DNA of 22,645 nucleotides from Rhizophagus sp. LPA8_4_AMF. Its lineage: Eukaryota > Glomeromycota > Glomeromycetes > Glomerales > Glomeraceae. The notes below the pieces were generated by a model that saw only the letters and a list, made by a program, of their open reading frames with translations, made no database searches and was not told where the DNA came from. The stretch lies in contig JADRCO010001093.1 of assembly GCA_021464525.1 (NCBI GenBank), positions 1 to 22,645 on the forward strand, given 5' to 3'. Both the position numbers and the translations under genes were made by a program. Shown here in pieces: positions 8,418 through 18,718 of the stretch (within the stretch, counting starts at the first letter, position 1; the number at the start of each line of letters is the position of its first letter).

Positions 8418-8696
8418 AAACACACGGGATATCCTAAATCCTGTCAAAATGCAAAATGGTCTATTTTGGATCATAAGGAAGAAAGTCCTAACAGAAATTA
8501 TGATTTCATAAATTCAACCGAAAATAATTTTAGAAAGAATAATAATATTCCTGCAAGATTATTAATAGAAACTTCTACAAACCGTTCTGTTATTAAAAAA
8601 AACAATTTCGATTTCATTTTTAATGCATATTCGAATTACTCAGTCGATGAAAGTAATAATAAAATTTTTTTTAAACAATTTAAAACTATAAATTAA
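8418..8696 (+). pseudogene. Open stretch, possible 3' exon or gene remnant
   Basis: This frame is open for 92 codons before TAA but has no in-frame ATG at its left end. It is preceded by AAATAG, which could serve as a splice acceptor. The translation is Asn-rich but otherwise protein-like (contains NIPARLLIETSTNRSVIKKN and FNAYSNYSVDESNN), with mixed charges and no membrane segment. No upstream exon with a matching donor could be found in 7460-8417. It converges on gene A with 82 bases between the stop codons. I do not recognise the family; a truncated gene is most likely. Confidence 0.35.
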
Positions 8697-8778
8697 TATT
8701 TATAATGTTTATTTATTTAGATAATAAATTATAATTACTTTATCCTACCTTAAAAGAAGAGTCTTTAATTTATTATTA

Positions 8779-9932
8779 TTAATCTTCCCCAAAAATAAAT
8801 GATGCTATTTCATAAAATGATAAAGGTTGTTGTAAAATTCCAACGTCAGCGTTTGGCCCTAACATTTCAATATTATATTGTTCTTTATATATATCACGAA
8901 CATCTTTTAGTGGAGTATCTGCCAACATTCCATTTGAGGCTCTTAATACAATGTTTACACTAGAATTTGAAGTTTCTGAAATGTCATCTAATGTTCTTTC
9001 TAAATCGTCTTCTAAACTGCCTTCATCTGTAGGATTATCAGATTTTCCTACATCAAAAGTTATTACATATGATAAAGAAATGAAAATAACGGATAATATA
9101 GTATAACTAATAGTTGGATGGTTTATACAACTTAATACTATAATGCTTATATCTTGTATTGATGCTATAAATATACGTAACGAATCCCATATAATTAATC
9201 TATTAGAAGGTAAAAGTGATTGTTGTTCAGAATGAATTGATTTCGCATTTCTGATATATAGAAAAAAACGAAACGCAACGTAAACATCTATGAGAATATC
9301 GGTTACAGTTGCGATTAACAAAAATATTTTCCAATCATTTGCATTTTTTTCGCATTTAGATGAAACAGGATCAAAGATTATTTGTGGTTTTGTTAATACG
9401 ACGTGAACAATCTACATATATTATGTATAACATGATGTTATTGTTTTTTTTTTATTATTAATATTACTCTAAAAATAATTTTTTACTTACATGAAGCGAA
9501 CTTCTCGTTAAAAGTAATCCATATCCGATATAATCATGATTTTCAGATTTTCTAAGCTGCCTTAACTTCCAGATTAAGAAAATCATGACCAATTCTGAAA
9601 ATGCGAAATTCGTTATCATTTCCAAGTATGTAGTAGCCAGACATTTTGATAAAGACGCAGCGGTTGAAGCAAAAAATACTACTATATTGGATATACCACA
9701 CGCAAGGCCACAAACATTAAAAATAATTTTTATTGTACTTGACACTTTTAAAATATGAGCTTGATAAAGCGATATTGATTTAATAAGATTATGCACGGAA
9801 GCCTGAAGAAGAAAATAAACAAAAGTCAAAAAAAAAAAAAAAGAAAAAAAGAAAAAATTTCCAGATGTTAATTACCATAATCATCAACGTTATGAGCACT
9901 ATAAAATAGTTAAATTCGGTCGATTCATCCAT
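8779..9932 (-). CDS. Gene A: seven-helix membrane protein with conserved cytosolic tail, 333 aa
   Basis: Three exons on the minus strand: 9876-9932, 9491-9802 and 8779-9411. The introns are 73 bp (GTAATT...TTCAG) and 79 bp (GTAAGT...TGTAG), both phase 0. The start ATG at 9930-9932 opens MDESTEFNYFIVLITLMIM, matching the first exon of gene B. Predicted helices are at about 9-30, 43-64, 74-97, 110-129, 151-174, 195-216 and 221-241. Basic loops fall on the side of the C-terminus, so N-terminus out, C-terminus in. The tail 243-333 carries EGSLEDDLERT (253-263), IVLRASNGML (277-286), LKDVR (291-295) and QQPLSFYE (317-324). Cys73 at the outer start of helix 3 and Cys143 in the second outer loop could pair. 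About half of aligned positions match gene B by eye. The family is not recognised; a receptor or sensor-like role is possible but unproven. Helices 5-7 are laid out somewhat like those of fungal seven-helix DUF families, which I could not test. Confidence 0.88.
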
Positions 9933-9957
9933 AATTTTAATGTTTATTACAGTATGT

Positions 9958-10008
9958 TTAATTACAATTCTACTATATTGGACTCGACGAGAAATCGAAT
10001 GTTACGTT
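9958..10008 (-). promoter_or_regulatory. Upstream block shared with gene B
   Basis: Read on the minus strand this holds AACGTAACATT (9998-10008), then TTGTAATTAA (9958-9967), followed by AATAAACAT just before the ATG. The same three blocks occur in the same order upstream of gene B (18611-18638). They could be a shared regulatory site, or leftover homology from the duplication. Confidence 0.45.
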
Positions 10009-10035
10009 GCGCAATTTTTGAAGATTTTTCTCTCA

Positions 10036-10045
10036 TTTATATATA
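10036..10045 (-). promoter_or_regulatory. Possible TATA box of gene A
   Basis: TATATATAAA on the minus strand, about 105 bases upstream of the gene A start. The position is plausible for a fungal promoter, but the motif is cheap in this composition. Confidence 0.35.
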
Positions 10046-10942
10046 GATTTTTTTTCTCATTAAAAAGATTTATTAGAAAAATTCTTTGACAATACTTAAA
10101 TTAAATAATGGGAACAATATTTGTTTCTCCAGGGGATATTGTTGTACGGAGTTTAAAGTCTCAGTCTATACAATGATTTTTTTCTGACAATCATTTTGCT
10201 AAATATATATCGTCGAAACGATATAAGGAGGAGCTTGGCTTTATTTGTTAAATTACTGCGCCAAAAGATGATTGATGTACTAATAGAGTATATGCGAAAC
10301 AGGGGTTTATCTAAAATTAGGAACGTGAGAAAATTCTAGTAAATTTACTTTTATTAAATTTTTAAAAGTTTCGATTTATTAATATATGGTACGAAGAAAT
10401 ATTTACGATACCTTTTGTTTCTATTGGGATTCATAACTATTTTTAATATATCACATTTTTTTTGTACATAAATTTGACCAAACCGTATAATATTTTTAGT
10501 TTCATAATATACTATACTGTATATATATATACCTGATTAAATTCATTAAATTCGTTGTTTACAAATTTGGAGACTCTTAATCATTCCGATTTGGTTTAGC
10601 CTTGGCGTTTAATGTAGTATTAAATCTCTTTATAAATTAAGGTTAACCCATTTATTCTTTATAAGACGAACAAAGCAGATGATAGTTTTTAGTTAGATTT
10701 TTAGAGTTTTTTTGATTTTCGCATTTTGTTCCATCGACGATTGTTTGTGCTCACCCACCACAAAATATTTTACATTACCACGTGATATCTATGAAAATAT
10801 TATTTTTGTACTTTCAAGAAAATATTTAATTAAAAAAAATCGAGTATTGTTACTCGTATTTTTCAACAATATCAGTTTAATACATGAAAACCCGAAAATA
10901 AAATAATTACATGCCATACAAATCTCTTGGATTATTGGTTAT

Positions 10943-11257
10943 CTAATTCATAACTACTATGCTTATATTATAATAAGGACTTTTATATAACACAATGTTT
11001 GATAATTGCCCCTTAAACAGTTCGCGATTCAAATATGAGAATTTGTTATGATATGATAGTTTGATGGATTTGGTGGGTCCGGAATTCTGATTAATACCCA
11101 AAATTGATGAATACCTAAAAATTAATGAAACATGAACCATTGGACTTCGTTTTATATATGATACGTTTCCAAAGTAACTTCTAAAGACCGCACAGCATAA
11201 AAGCGTATTTTTAAATAGCAACCAATTAGATTTTCTTTTTTGAATAAAACTTTTCAT
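10943..11257 (-). CDS. Hypothetical 104-residue open frame, doubtful
   Basis: An ATG-started frame on the minus strand ends in TAG. The composition is moderately protein-like (contains SGPTKSIKLSYHNKFSYLN) with many basic residues and no clear membrane helix or domain. A frame of about this length is expected to arise by chance roughly once in a window this AT-rich, so evidence for a real gene is thin. No paralog is in the window. Confidence 0.2.
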   Translation of the reverse strand: MKSFIQKRKSNWLLFKNTLLCCAVFRSYFGNVSYIKRSPMVHVSLIFRYSSILGINQNSGPTKSIKLSYHNKFSYLNRELFKGQLSNIVLYKSPYYNISIVVMN

Positions 11258-11890
11258 TCATTCATTAACTTCTCCTTTGTCCAAGAAAATTACTTTAATG
11301 GTCATTAGCGACGCTGTCAATTATAACTTAGTCGCTATCATTTTGTATCATAATACAGGAAACAAAAGAACTGCCCAAAAAAAAGAAAAGTAAACAGATT
11401 TTAGTAACTGTTCGTTAAAAAATTAAGACCTGGCACAGGGGTCAACATATACACTAGCAGAATAGCAGTTATTGAATAGGAACTATTTCTAACAGGAAGC
11501 TAGACCAAATATATATGATTAAATGTGTATGCTGGTATTGATAATTCCATATTCATATACTTTAATTATACAAGATATGCATCAAGATGCATATCTCATA
11601 ATTGACCCTGCGTCTCATCTGCGTCTCATATTTTAACAAGCAACGATAAAAATAAATATAATGGTCGAAGAAAGAACGTTTATGAAAAAAATAAAAGAAA
11701 TAGCAGTTAGATAAAAATATTGTTTCTGTTTCATATTGGAGCAATTCTTTTTATCTATTACAATGTCACAAACTTATTCTAATATCTTTTCGTCTTCATT
11801 TTTCGGTCTCGATTAGAAGTAAATCATTCTATTATTCGCAGTACAACATTTGGAAATACGAAAGTTTTTAATGGATTATACGGTCTGACC

Positions 11891-12013
11891 TCGATATATC
11901 GATATTCGATATACCGAATTACCGATAATATATTTAAAAACTCGATATAACGATAAAACTTTACTTTCCCACTATATGAGAGAATATATAAAAAATATCG
12001 GAAATAACGATAT
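11891..12013. repeat. CGATAT-rich imperfect inverted repeat, likely MITE remnant
   Basis: Many CGATAT/CGATAA words occur. The left part (ATATATCGATATTCGATATA) matches the reverse complement of the right part (ATATATCGTTATTTCCGATA) closely. No target duplication was found. The open frame across it is a product of the hexamer repetition. Confidence 0.4.
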
Positions 12014-12104
12014 ATTTCAAAGATTTTCATATGGATCCTAACATGTCAGTTTGACTGTAATACCGGAAAATCGTCCCAAATTCAAAGAAAAAGATTAAAA
12101 TTCG

Positions 12105-12160
12105 GGAATTATCACGTACTCTGCATGATGTTCTGTAAAACGACAACCCGGAAGATATTC
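12105..12160. repeat. Decayed relative of the foldback element
   Basis: TATCACGTAC...TTCTGTAAAACGACAACCCGG resembles the reverse complement of the loop and inner arm of the element at 930-1161 (TATCACGTGATTATTCTGTAAAA...CGACAACCCG). It is partial and diverged, with no second arm visible. Confidence 0.4.
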
Positions 12161-13783
12161 TTCTTCATACATCACGTTGATTGGCAAAATACACTATTTA
12201 TTAATTTTCCATATACATTTACCCCAACATTGGGTCTTAATTTCATTCTGGCAACTCGTAGTTGATAAATAGATGAGACTCTAATGCATTGCTCCAGCTA
12301 GTTGGATTCCATGTTAGACTTTAACAAAATTCTTAGGCTATATTTTTGATTGATCCTTGTTCTTTCTATTGTTAAAAGTGCAATTTTGAGAACTAACGAG
12401 AGAATGGTATTTTTAATAAAATTAATAATTAATTTTTTAATTGGTCCATCCTTGTCCAGATTGATGCTATGTTCAAATTGGTAGATTCCAATAAAAATTT
12501 TACGTTAAAAAATTTCTTTATAATTCATACTTCACATTGATTCCTATTTTCGTTATTATTACTACTGTAGCATCAAGATTAGGAGATGCGTTCAGCTCAA
12601 TATGGAATTTCCCGGAAGCATGTAATGTTTAATTATCTAATTAACCACGTTCAATGTTTGCATTATTTACAATTAACGTTAGTCAAATGTCTCCATTAAA
12701 AAGGGAAAGAAACTATTCAACAAACAAAAGGAATATTTGTAAACGCGATAAGAGATTTTTTCTAACGAGAGAGTGAATTGCTTTTTTATGTGTCAACAAT
12801 GACCAATTAGTGTAATATGAAAAAAAGATAGTCTATGCCTCCATATTTTTTGTTCATCCAAAGCTGTAAAAATAAAAGTAATTTTCGATTTACATTCTTT
12901 ACATAATTACGAAAATTGTTACAATAAAGATCAAAGGGTAATTATTTCTGAACCACATTATCGATAAAAGATACTTTACTGGATATGTTATACAAATAAC
13001 GTTAAAAGTATGGATTATCAATCAATTATTCGTCCAAGATGTAAATTATCCGTATGTAGTAATGTGTCGTACGACTTTGGAATAAAATTACTTTATGATC
13101 TACTGTATGAATGATTCATATAATGGTTAATAGACGTATTCTTAATATAATATAAAGATTATTTTTTTTTTCAAAATTTTTTTTTTTTCAAAATATCAAA
13201 TCCCCGGCCTTATAATGTCAGAAATTATTTCATTATGTTACACATCATCTTTAATAAAGAATTGTGATTTTTTTCTACAAAGAATCTGCAGCCATATGTG
13301 CATATCGCCCATCGGAAGGAATTTTATTGAATAATAGATTCTAAAATTTTCTTATCGAACATAGTTTGGAATTTAAATATTTTTATTTTAAGTGGTATTA
13401 ATTATGTTAATTATAAAATACTTATGAATTATAATGTTTGATAATTTTAATATTATCAGTAAATTCAGTAAATGTTCATGTGTTTATTAAAAAATTAAAA
13501 TTCAGTGCGCCTGTAGTAAATCTAATAAAAAAGATATCACTTTATTACATCGATAATTGAAAAGAGAAACAAAAAAAAAAATTTCACCATAATGTGTGGA
13601 GATTGAAAAGATTATTTCGTTTGTTCTATTGCCGAGATGCTTGAGATGCTTGAAGAAATTCAAACGAACTGGTGATTATCATAGGAAAGAACTTTTATCT
13701 GTAACGAAAGTCTTAATGAATTTCAAGGCAACAACAAGATAGTAGTTCAAATAATTTCAAAGGATATTCATGAACCTGGAGGG

Positions 13784-13998
13784 TAGGGATTGGAATCGAA
13801 AATCGAATTTTTTTTATAGAAGACTAGCCTGACTTCGAATCAGTTTCTAATTTTAATCAAAATGATCAGTAACTTGGCCGGCATTGGAAATTGCTTTGGA
13901 ATCAGATCGACTTATATGTAAAAAATTTTTGAGAATCGATTCTCGTCATCGATTTTACTATGTTTTATCGATTTTCGATTAATCGATTCCAATCCCTA
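13784..13998. mobile_element. hAT-type MITE, 215 bases, with perfect 8-bp target-site duplication
   Basis: The terminal inverted repeats are TAGGGATTGGAATCGA on both ends (16 of 16), followed by further ATCGA/AATCG motifs. Identical octamers CTGGAGGG flank the element at 13776-13783 and 13999-14006. The end sequence and 8-bp duplication fit hAT. There is no transposase frame inside. The intact ends and duplication suggest a fairly young insertion. It differs in ends from the element at 4574-4900, so two hAT-related families are present. Confidence 0.9.
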
Positions 13999-14006
13999 CT
14001 GGAGGG

Positions 14007-14315
14007 AAGCAACTACAAATATCTGGGTAGATAATAGACAAATTAGCATGGATAGAATTGGTTCAAATCGGGCTAAATGTTTTCATTTTATAGATTTATA
14101 CCTTTTTTTTTCATGTGATTTATATTTGAAAAAATATTTTTTGCGTGGTAGACAATAGCAGATAATAAACTGAACCTTGCACATCAGCATTAAAAATAAA
14201 ATTGATAGTATGCGACTGTCGAGTGAAGGTGAAGACCTTATTTAATTTTATTTAATGCTCTGTTGATACGATGTTAAAACAGAATATATTTCAACCTAAT
14301 ATCCGATTAGCAGTT
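14007..14315. other. Gene-free AT-rich stretch
   Basis: This short interval lies between the hAT-type MITE and the coding relic downstream. I see no gene, RNA or repeat. Confidence 0.4.
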
Positions 14316-15367
14316 TTATTTCCTGTTTAGCAATTTTGCCTGATCAAATGAGGAGTCAATCAGAATTCCGCTTTCACGTAGTGCCTCCAGAACGGCAAAG
14401 TATGTAGAGGCAATCCCACTATTAGCATGATAAGTTTCCACCTGGTGAAGAAGTCCTTCTTTGTCCACAAAGCTTGATCCTGAATCTCAATCCTTAAACT
14501 CTCCATTCTATTATTTGACGATCAATCCATGTGATAGGAAAGCAAAACTGACGTTTTTACAAATATTTTCAATAATTGGTGTCTTCATATACTCAATAAA
14601 GTTTTTTTCAAGCTCCATGAGTCCATGATGCGTACTCAATACTGCCATTCCTCATATCTGATATAGATGGCAACAGAAGCGATGACTGGAGTTAATTTTC
14701 CAAAATTAATACCCATGTTTCTTCTAACTTTAAAAAACATCAATATCAATATTAAATTTCCTAAACTCGTTATGGGTATAAACACCTTTCAAACAAGTAT
14801 CACAGGGAAGTCCGACATCCTCAAAGGTTGAATTAGGGATTGAAAATTGGGTTGGAGATTCTCATTTACAAAGACAGAATGCAACATCAATATTCAATAA
14901 GGTTGAAAACTAGGTTTACTTGTATGTGTCTGTTCATATAATTCCATCGATCTTTTTTGTTTTCTAGAAAATAAATCTTCACGTGATGGTTGAAATAGAG
15001 CATTCGAATCCAAGTGATAATTTCAATCCTATTCTGAGGTTCTGGTTCAGTCACGACAGCACCAAAGATTTTCAGATGTTGCACCTAAAAAACATTCGAT
15101 TGATACTTTTTGCAGTAATTATTACCATAATGGCCGCAAGTTCATGCCTCAACCGATCAGTCGAAAACTTACGAATCATTTTTAGAAATGAGCTATTGAA
15201 TCACGACAAAAGAAGCCCTTTGGTGAGTATAATACATGTTTGCTTTGTTGGTAAGTTTGCAGTCAAGTCTCTTGCTCAAGTTATAATGCGCTTTACGGAA
15301 TGATCGCCCTAATTCATCATCCAAAGCTTCGTCAAATGCCTCTTGTAGATCTTGAACTTCTTTCCAT
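14316..15367 (-). pseudogene. Broken protein-coding relic of about 1 kb, family not recognised
   Basis: Several open pieces in more than one frame on the minus strand read like real protein and follow each other over about 1 kb. From high to low coordinate they include VQDLQEAFDEALDDELGRSF (start-proximal), FSTDRLRHELAAIMVIITAK, SRKQKRSMELYEQTHTSKPS, DVGLPCDTCLKGVYTHNEF, FIEYMKTPIIENICKNVSFA and, at 14316-14486, HQVETYHANSGIASTYFAVL. The local GC content is raised relative to the flanks, as expected of former coding DNA. The frame is broken at least five times. I do not recognise the protein, and cannot say whether it was a host gene or part of a mobile element. Confidence 0.5.
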
Positions 15368-15721
15368 TATATATATATATATGTATATATGAATCTCATC
15401 CTCAGTTATTTTTCCATCTTTTTAAGTGAGTCACGAGTAACCAAGTATACATCCCATCTTTTATTCTTTGTTATATATTTAAGCTTCTGCCTTTTTGACA
15501 TAGCTTCTCATGGTTTAGTTCTTGATTAGCAGTTATTTGTATAAGACTATAAGTGATCTCTGCTTGATGTTTTACTTGATGTTTGTAAAATGCTGATCCC
15601 AAAAATTATCTACAACGGGTTGACTTGTCATATAAAATTGTAAATACGTAGACTAAACATAAAACAATAAACCTGAGGTGAACGCCTTCATTTTGTCTTT
15701 ACTAAACTACTAAATAATGTA
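15368..15721. other. Gene-free stretch, possibly the 5' part of the relic
   Basis: A TA-repeat run lies at 15369-15390. Short protein-like traces on the minus strand (for example GMYTWLLVTHLK-like and WDVYLVTRDSLKKMEK in neighbouring frames) may extend the relic upstream to about 15540. Nothing intact is present. Confidence 0.35.
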
Positions 15722-15862
15722 ATGTGTATAGAGTTGGTGAAGGCGAGTTTGCAATGTTTCGCTCCAGTAAATATTATTGGATTCCATGATATAAACAGTC
15801 AGTGTTATGATTTATTGGATCGATTAAAATACCCTCTAGATAAAAATAGCCGTAATAATTAA
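15722..15862 (+). pseudogene. Short 46-residue open frame, possible coding fragment
   Basis: This ATG-started frame has mixed composition (contains VKASLQCFAPVNIIGFHDI) and ends in TAA. It looks more protein-like than the surrounding DNA but is too short to assign. It may be a leftover of a larger gene. Confidence 0.2.
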
Positions 15863-16410
15863 TAATAATAATAAAATAAACAATAATCAACAAATAGTAG
15901 CAATCATTAGTCACTTACTTTAACTCCTGCGTCCATAAATAGACACATTTCCTCGTGCTATAATAAAATGGTTATACAAACAAAATAATTGGAAAGTTTT
16001 ATTGAATAGTTATCAAATTTAAAAAAGGATACTTTTTTTTTAGATGATTTTTTTTTTATATGTAACTGATAAATACCGGTAATTAAAATGGAAAATTTTC
16101 TTTTTTTAGTAATTGCGTAACATATATAGTTAGTTAAACATTCATGCACATATGATGTTGTTGGGTTTTGTTATTGTATGATAATAAAAGTTAATTATAT
16201 TTACAAACTAATACTTAATTGTGTGATCGGTGATAATGTAATCTCAATTAAACCAACGAATTACGGTCATTTCACAAGTAATTCGTGCTCGTGCCACCAT
16301 GATTTCATGTTTCTGATCGTCATTACAAATAAAAAAGTTCGATTAGAAAATCGAATTTAAGAGTCGATCCTTAATTACGATAAGTTATTTTAGTCGATTT
16401 TAATTTTAAA
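15863..16410. other. Gene-free AT-rich stretch
   Basis: AT-rich DNA with A/T and AAT-type runs. Palindromic TCGATT/AATCGA words increase from about 16335 toward the decayed hAT-type end. No gene is seen. Confidence 0.4.
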
Positions 16411-16427
16411 ATCGATTCCAATCTATA
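16411..16427. mobile_element. Decayed end of a hAT-type MITE related to the one at 13784
   Basis: ATCGATTCCAATCTATA matches the right end of the element at 13784-13998 (ATCGATTCCAATCCCTA) with two changes, and it is preceded by repeated TCGATTTT words (from about 16335). The opposite end is not recognisable, so this is a truncated, older copy. Confidence 0.5.
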
Positions 16428-16527
16428 TTTTGGGTTAAATCGAGTTGCCGAATATCAACAGTTTGTTCTAAGTTGCAACGATGAGATCTTACGATGGGTA
16501 ACTTCTAGGCAGTATACAAGCTGTTCC

Positions 16528-16740
16528 TTAGAAATTCCAATACTCTAGAAACTGCTTCTGAACATGAGTTAGAATTTGACTTCTCGCAAAGCTGATACTC
16601 TTTCTCTTCGGTATGATGAGCTTGGCTTTAACAGGTGAAGTTCTCCAATCGTAGTTTGCATTATCAGCATCCTTTAATGATATAATATTTTCTCTTAGAA
16701 CCTCATGCATTTCAGAGCGTTATGGCCAATTAGAATTACT
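16528..16740 (-). pseudogene. Coding fragment of about 60-70 codons, unrecognised
   Basis: On the minus strand an ATG-started frame of 60 codons reads as a plausible basic protein segment (contains SLKDADNANYDWRTSPVKAK and SFARSQILTHVQKQFLEYW). Composition is clearly less AT-driven than chance frames nearby. There is no start context or neighbouring exon. It may belong to the same class of debris as the relic at 14316-15367, but I see no shared motif. Confidence 0.35.
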
Positions 16741-17034
16741 TTTATGTTCTGCTTAATGCTATCAACCTAATCTGCTGAGGATCATTGCATAATATATTTT
16801 TAAGACCGAATTTCGCATAACCAATCATATTTATTCTCGCTTAACATATTCACCAAGTAACTTTTTTTTTATTCTCTCATGGCTTGACTTATACTTCAGT
16901 TTCATTACTGTATGTAAAACTCAAGAAATTAAATAATTTTGAAAAGAATGTAAAAAAGCAAAACCTAATTTTACTAACTATAGTATTTATTTAGAACTTA
17001 CTGTACTTGTTTTATAAATCATGTGACTCGCATG

Positions 17035-17160
17035 ATCACGTGGAAGGAATGTTATAATTAGTGGCTGTCGATCATCTATTTTAAGAATTCCCAGAATCGG
17101 AACCTGCCAAAATAACAACCCCGACAATCTGACACGGCCAGCTGTCAAAAAACAGCAATA
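17035..17160. repeat. Degenerate relative of the foldback element
   Basis: ATCACGTGG, then CGACAATCTGACACGGC and AACAGCAATAT appear in the same order as the loop palindrome and right arm of the element at 930-1161 (ATCACGTGAT, CGACAACCTGACAG...CTCGGC, ATATTGCTGT). Only parts align, so the call is tentative. Confidence 0.35.
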
Positions 17161-17956
17161 TAATGCTTTATATAGTATTTACAAAAAGAAAATAATCATG
17201 ATTATTCCCTGTTTAATAATAATAATAATTATTATTAATATTGTTCATATCTCATTCGAGTATATTTTCGATCTAGTTTGGATCCTTTTTGTTTCATTAT
17301 TTCTTTTCTCAAATAATATTTCGATTTCCTTTTCATATTATTATTTATTTATATTTACCTATAAATATCTTCTTTTTTTTTGTTAATAATCATTTAACAT
17401 AATACGAAGGAGATGATTAGTTGCCAGCAAAAGTGGACAAGGACAAGAACAAGAGCAAGCAACTTTAATCATCAATCCAATTATCCCAATAGTTGTTTAT
17501 CTAGAGTTTAATAAGCAAGTATAAAGTATATTATTAATTTAATTTTTATCCTTCTGCATATAGTCAATTTAATTCGATCGAATTCAAATACATAGTATAT
17601 TACCAAATCGAGTCAGTAGGACAAGCGCGGAGCATTGAACCGAAATAGGAAGCGAAACTTCTGGAATTCTTCAAAAACTTGATATTTGTCAAACATGAAA
17701 TTGTAAAAATTTTAGGAATTCAATACAATAGAATGAAGAAATTCCTCAATCAAAGACATCTCATTTATATTGTTGATAAAATTTTTTAAAACCGGAATAA
17801 TAAAGAATAATAAAGTACAACAGCCGAATAAAAAGTACTACAAAAATACATGAATAAAAAACGTATTAGTAAACACTAAATAAATTCCATTCTTTAAAGA
17901 ATTCAATTAATACAATAAATTTGAAGAAAAAACTTTTTTTTTTATTTTCAAATAAA

Positions 17957-18035
17957 GTGTATATATACATATCAGATATATATGTATGTATACGATATAT
18001 ACGATATATACATATATATATATGATATGCACTTA
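17957..18035. repeat. TA-rich microsatellite
   Basis: Runs of TATATA mixed with CATATA, GATATA and TATGTA words form a self-complementary tract. Confidence 0.7.
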
Positions 18036-18556
18036 TATACTGGCCAATCAAATCTTTAGGATTTTTTTTATCGGAAAAAATCTCCGATTACAAAATCCAA
18101 ATTTAGAGATGATCTAATAAAAGTTGTTTCATGTGTGAAAGGTGAGACACTCCTTAAATTAGTAACTATCTATTAAAAAATTCGTGCATATCCTTGCATG
18201 AGAGATTACTGAAAAGCGTAAAAAAATAAAAAAAATTCATTTTTTTAGGTACATTATTATTTAGTATCAAAACAATAAAGTTATATAAACAGGTTAAAAA
18301 AAAAAAAATATTTTTATTATTATCTTTTATCGCGTGTCTTTGTAAATAATAATAAAGTATAATAAATTGTAAAGATATATACAGTATAAACATAATGAGT
18401 ATTATTTTTAGAAACCTGTTCGGAGAAATTTCGATAAAATCATAAAAAGGATTGATAAATCGACCTGAAACCTTACGTACAGTACAACTATTGTTCACAA
18501 ATTATTTAAGTATTGTTCATCAGTTTAAATCTTAATCATCTTACACTTCAATCTAG

Positions 18557-18565
18557 TATATATAC
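18557..18565 (+). promoter_or_regulatory. Possible TATA box of gene B
   Basis: TATATATAC about 155 bases upstream of the gene B start, followed by pyrimidine-rich tracts. Position and sequence are plausible, but such words are common here. Confidence 0.3.
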
Positions 18566-18610
18566 GAGTTGAAAATACTTTTTTTTTTGACTTTTAATAT
18601 TTTTTTTTAT

Positions 18611-18638
18611 AACGTAACATTTTGTAATTAATAAACAT
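18611..18638 (+). promoter_or_regulatory. Upstream block shared with gene A
   Basis: AACGTAACATT (18611-18621), TTGTAATTA (18622-18630) and ATAAACAT (18631-18638) match blocks in the same order upstream of gene A. In gene B the blocks are contiguous and lie about 80-108 bases before the ATG; in gene A they are spread over about 65 bases. Confidence 0.45.
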
Positions 18639-18718
18639 CAAAAACTTTTTGTTTTTTTTTCAACTTTTTGTAAAAATAAAACTTCAAATTATATTTTTTT
18701 TTTACTCAAAGAAAAATC

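Larger units (their letters stand above)
9933..10942. other. 5' flank of gene A and intergenic DNA
   Basis: The gene A promoter area lies at 9933-10050. Beyond it I see AT-rich sequence with TA-dinucleotide runs near 10500-10535 and no supportable gene. Confidence 0.45.
11258..13775. other. Gene-free stretch with degenerate repeats
   Basis: This 2.5 kb has no convincing gene. It contains a CGATAT-rich inverted-repeat patch (11891-12013), a relative of the foldback element (about 12105-12160), and poly-T and poly-A tracts (for example 13159-13190 and 13570-13580). Confidence 0.45.
16741..18718. other. Gene-free stretch upstream of gene B
   Basis: The stretch holds a degenerate foldback relative (about 17035-17160), TAA/AAT and poly-T tracts, a TA-rich microsatellite (17957-18035) and the gene B promoter area near 18550-18718. 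The 110-codon minus frame at 18166-18498 has only a GTG start and a Phe/Ile/Asn/Lys composition, so I do not call it. Confidence 0.45.

Noticed and set aside
10712-10906. Plus-strand 64-codon frame
   Set aside because: TTG start only, short, and no recognisable feature.
11824-12030. Minus-strand frame rich in Tyr, Arg, Ile, Glu
   Set aside because: The residues come from repeated CGATAT words in a MITE-like inverted repeat, not from coding constraint.
17198-17386. Hydrophobic plus-strand frame that could be a small membrane protein
   Set aside because: Built from TAA/AAT and poly-T runs. Hydrophobicity follows from base composition.
18166-18498. Minus-strand 110-codon frame upstream of gene B
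   Set aside because: It has only a GTG start and a Phe/Ile/Asn/Lys/Tyr composition with homopolymer-encoded runs. There are no motifs, as expected by chance in this AT content.
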